From the NCBI RefSeq assembly GCF_009909145.1, contig NZ_JAAAPJ010000006.1, positions 124,001 through 188,000 of the forward strand: 64,000 nt of DNA, given 5' to 3'. The DNA is from Corallococcus silvisoli. GTDB lineage: Bacteria > Myxococcota > Myxococcia > Myxococcales > Myxococcaceae. The notes below the pieces were generated by a model that was not told where the DNA came from, ran no database searches, and saw only the letters and a list, made by a program, of their open reading frames with translations. How positions within the stretch are numbered: the first letter of the stretch is position 1; every line of letters begins with the position of its first letter. Of the stretch, positions 63,799 to 64,000 are shown in pieces. Both the position numbers and the translations under genes were made by a program.

Positions 63799-64000
63799 AT
63801 GGCGAAGCCCTCGCGCTCGATGCGTGCGGGCAGCTCCGGGGGCATGGCGTGGGCCTTCGATGAGGACATCGTGGCGCGCATCATGAACCGGCCGCGCCCG
63901 GGCGGCTCTGGTTTCCACGGGGGCGGCTCCCCCGTGGAGCCGGAGAAGGCTCAGGCCGCCACGGGCTCCACGCGCTTCCGGGCCCGGGCGGAGACGCCCC
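63799..64000 (+). CDS. Partial CDS at right edge, unknown
   Basis: An open frame from ATG 63799 to the end of the window (67 codons, no stop). It has about 90% G/C-ending codons and a protein-like start (MAKPSRSMRAGSSGGMAWAF, then DEDIVARIMN). The true start and length are unknown; a GTG at 63772 is an alternative. The first 30 residues are basic and Ser/Gly-rich. Confidence 0.45.
   Translation, partial: MAKPSRSMRAGSSGGMAWAFDEDIVARIMNRPRPGGSGFHGGGSPVEPEKAQAATGSTRFRARAETP

Overview
The window is high-GC DNA with strongly G/C-ending codons and many overlapping ATGA/GTGA gene junctions. It carries a DUF2378 protein (a family restricted to myxobacteria), a large PEGA-type Ser/Thr kinase, several hybrid histidine kinases, many lipoproteins and a lipoprotein toxin cassette. 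This points to a chromosome of the Myxococcota, probably Myxococcaceae (Corallococcus or Myxococcus-like). The genus is an inference. Core replication genes dnaN, recF and gyrB lie in this order but are spread over about 27 kb, with accessory genes between them, and no dnaA is present.

Layout. 1-4857 (minus): an operon of a standalone B12-binding protein carrying the Wx9EH signature of CarH photosensors, an unknown protein, and two hybrid histidine kinases; the last kinase runs off the left edge. 5046-6344: two lipoprotein genes, the first with a JAMM-like motif. 6524-10103: an ECF sigma factor, a membrane anti-sigma-like protein and an exported caspase-family protein with surface repeats, all overlapping. 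10147-13331: a lipoprotein, dnaN and an unknown protein. 13411-15214: two zinc-ribbon membrane proteins, the second a site-2-protease homologue. 15415-18795: outer-membrane protein, lipoprotein with a C-terminal toxin-like domain, and a putative immunity gene, resembling the sit cassettes of myxobacteria. 18921-20435: recF and a convergent membrane protein. 20798-24136: an Mla/MCE lipid-transport operon.

24270-26323: tandem M43-type metalloprotease lipoproteins. Their coding sequences share a 116-bp identical start, and each is preceded by a dyad-symmetric hairpin covering the ribosome binding site. 26508-33934: class V aminotransferase, DUF2378 protein, sensor kinase plus receiver, Kef-type antiporter with Usp domains, and an XRE-EIIA fusion regulator, followed by a 23-25 bp tandem repeat. 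34192-38781: GNAT, small membrane protein, gyrB, membrane protein. 38944-45234: Ser/Thr kinase, outer-membrane protein, metallophosphoesterase lipoprotein, AT-hook-like protein. 45424-48094 (minus): GT87-like glycosyltransferase and a pyridine nucleotide-disulfide oxidoreductase. 48550-50952: RbfA-like protein, RtcB ligase, tRNA-Gln(UUG) and an archaemetzincin homologue with altered catalytic residues.

51064-54325: beta-propeller lipoprotein, three tandem DUF3592 membrane proteins and an ankyrin protein. 54414-64000: EMO-type Fe-S membrane oxidoreductase, a small acidic protein, a VWA protein, a DsbD-like reductase with a thioredoxin-fold partner, an MpaB-like DUF2236 protein, a small charged protein and a partial gene at the right edge. 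I found no IS element, CRISPR array, rRNA or phage module.
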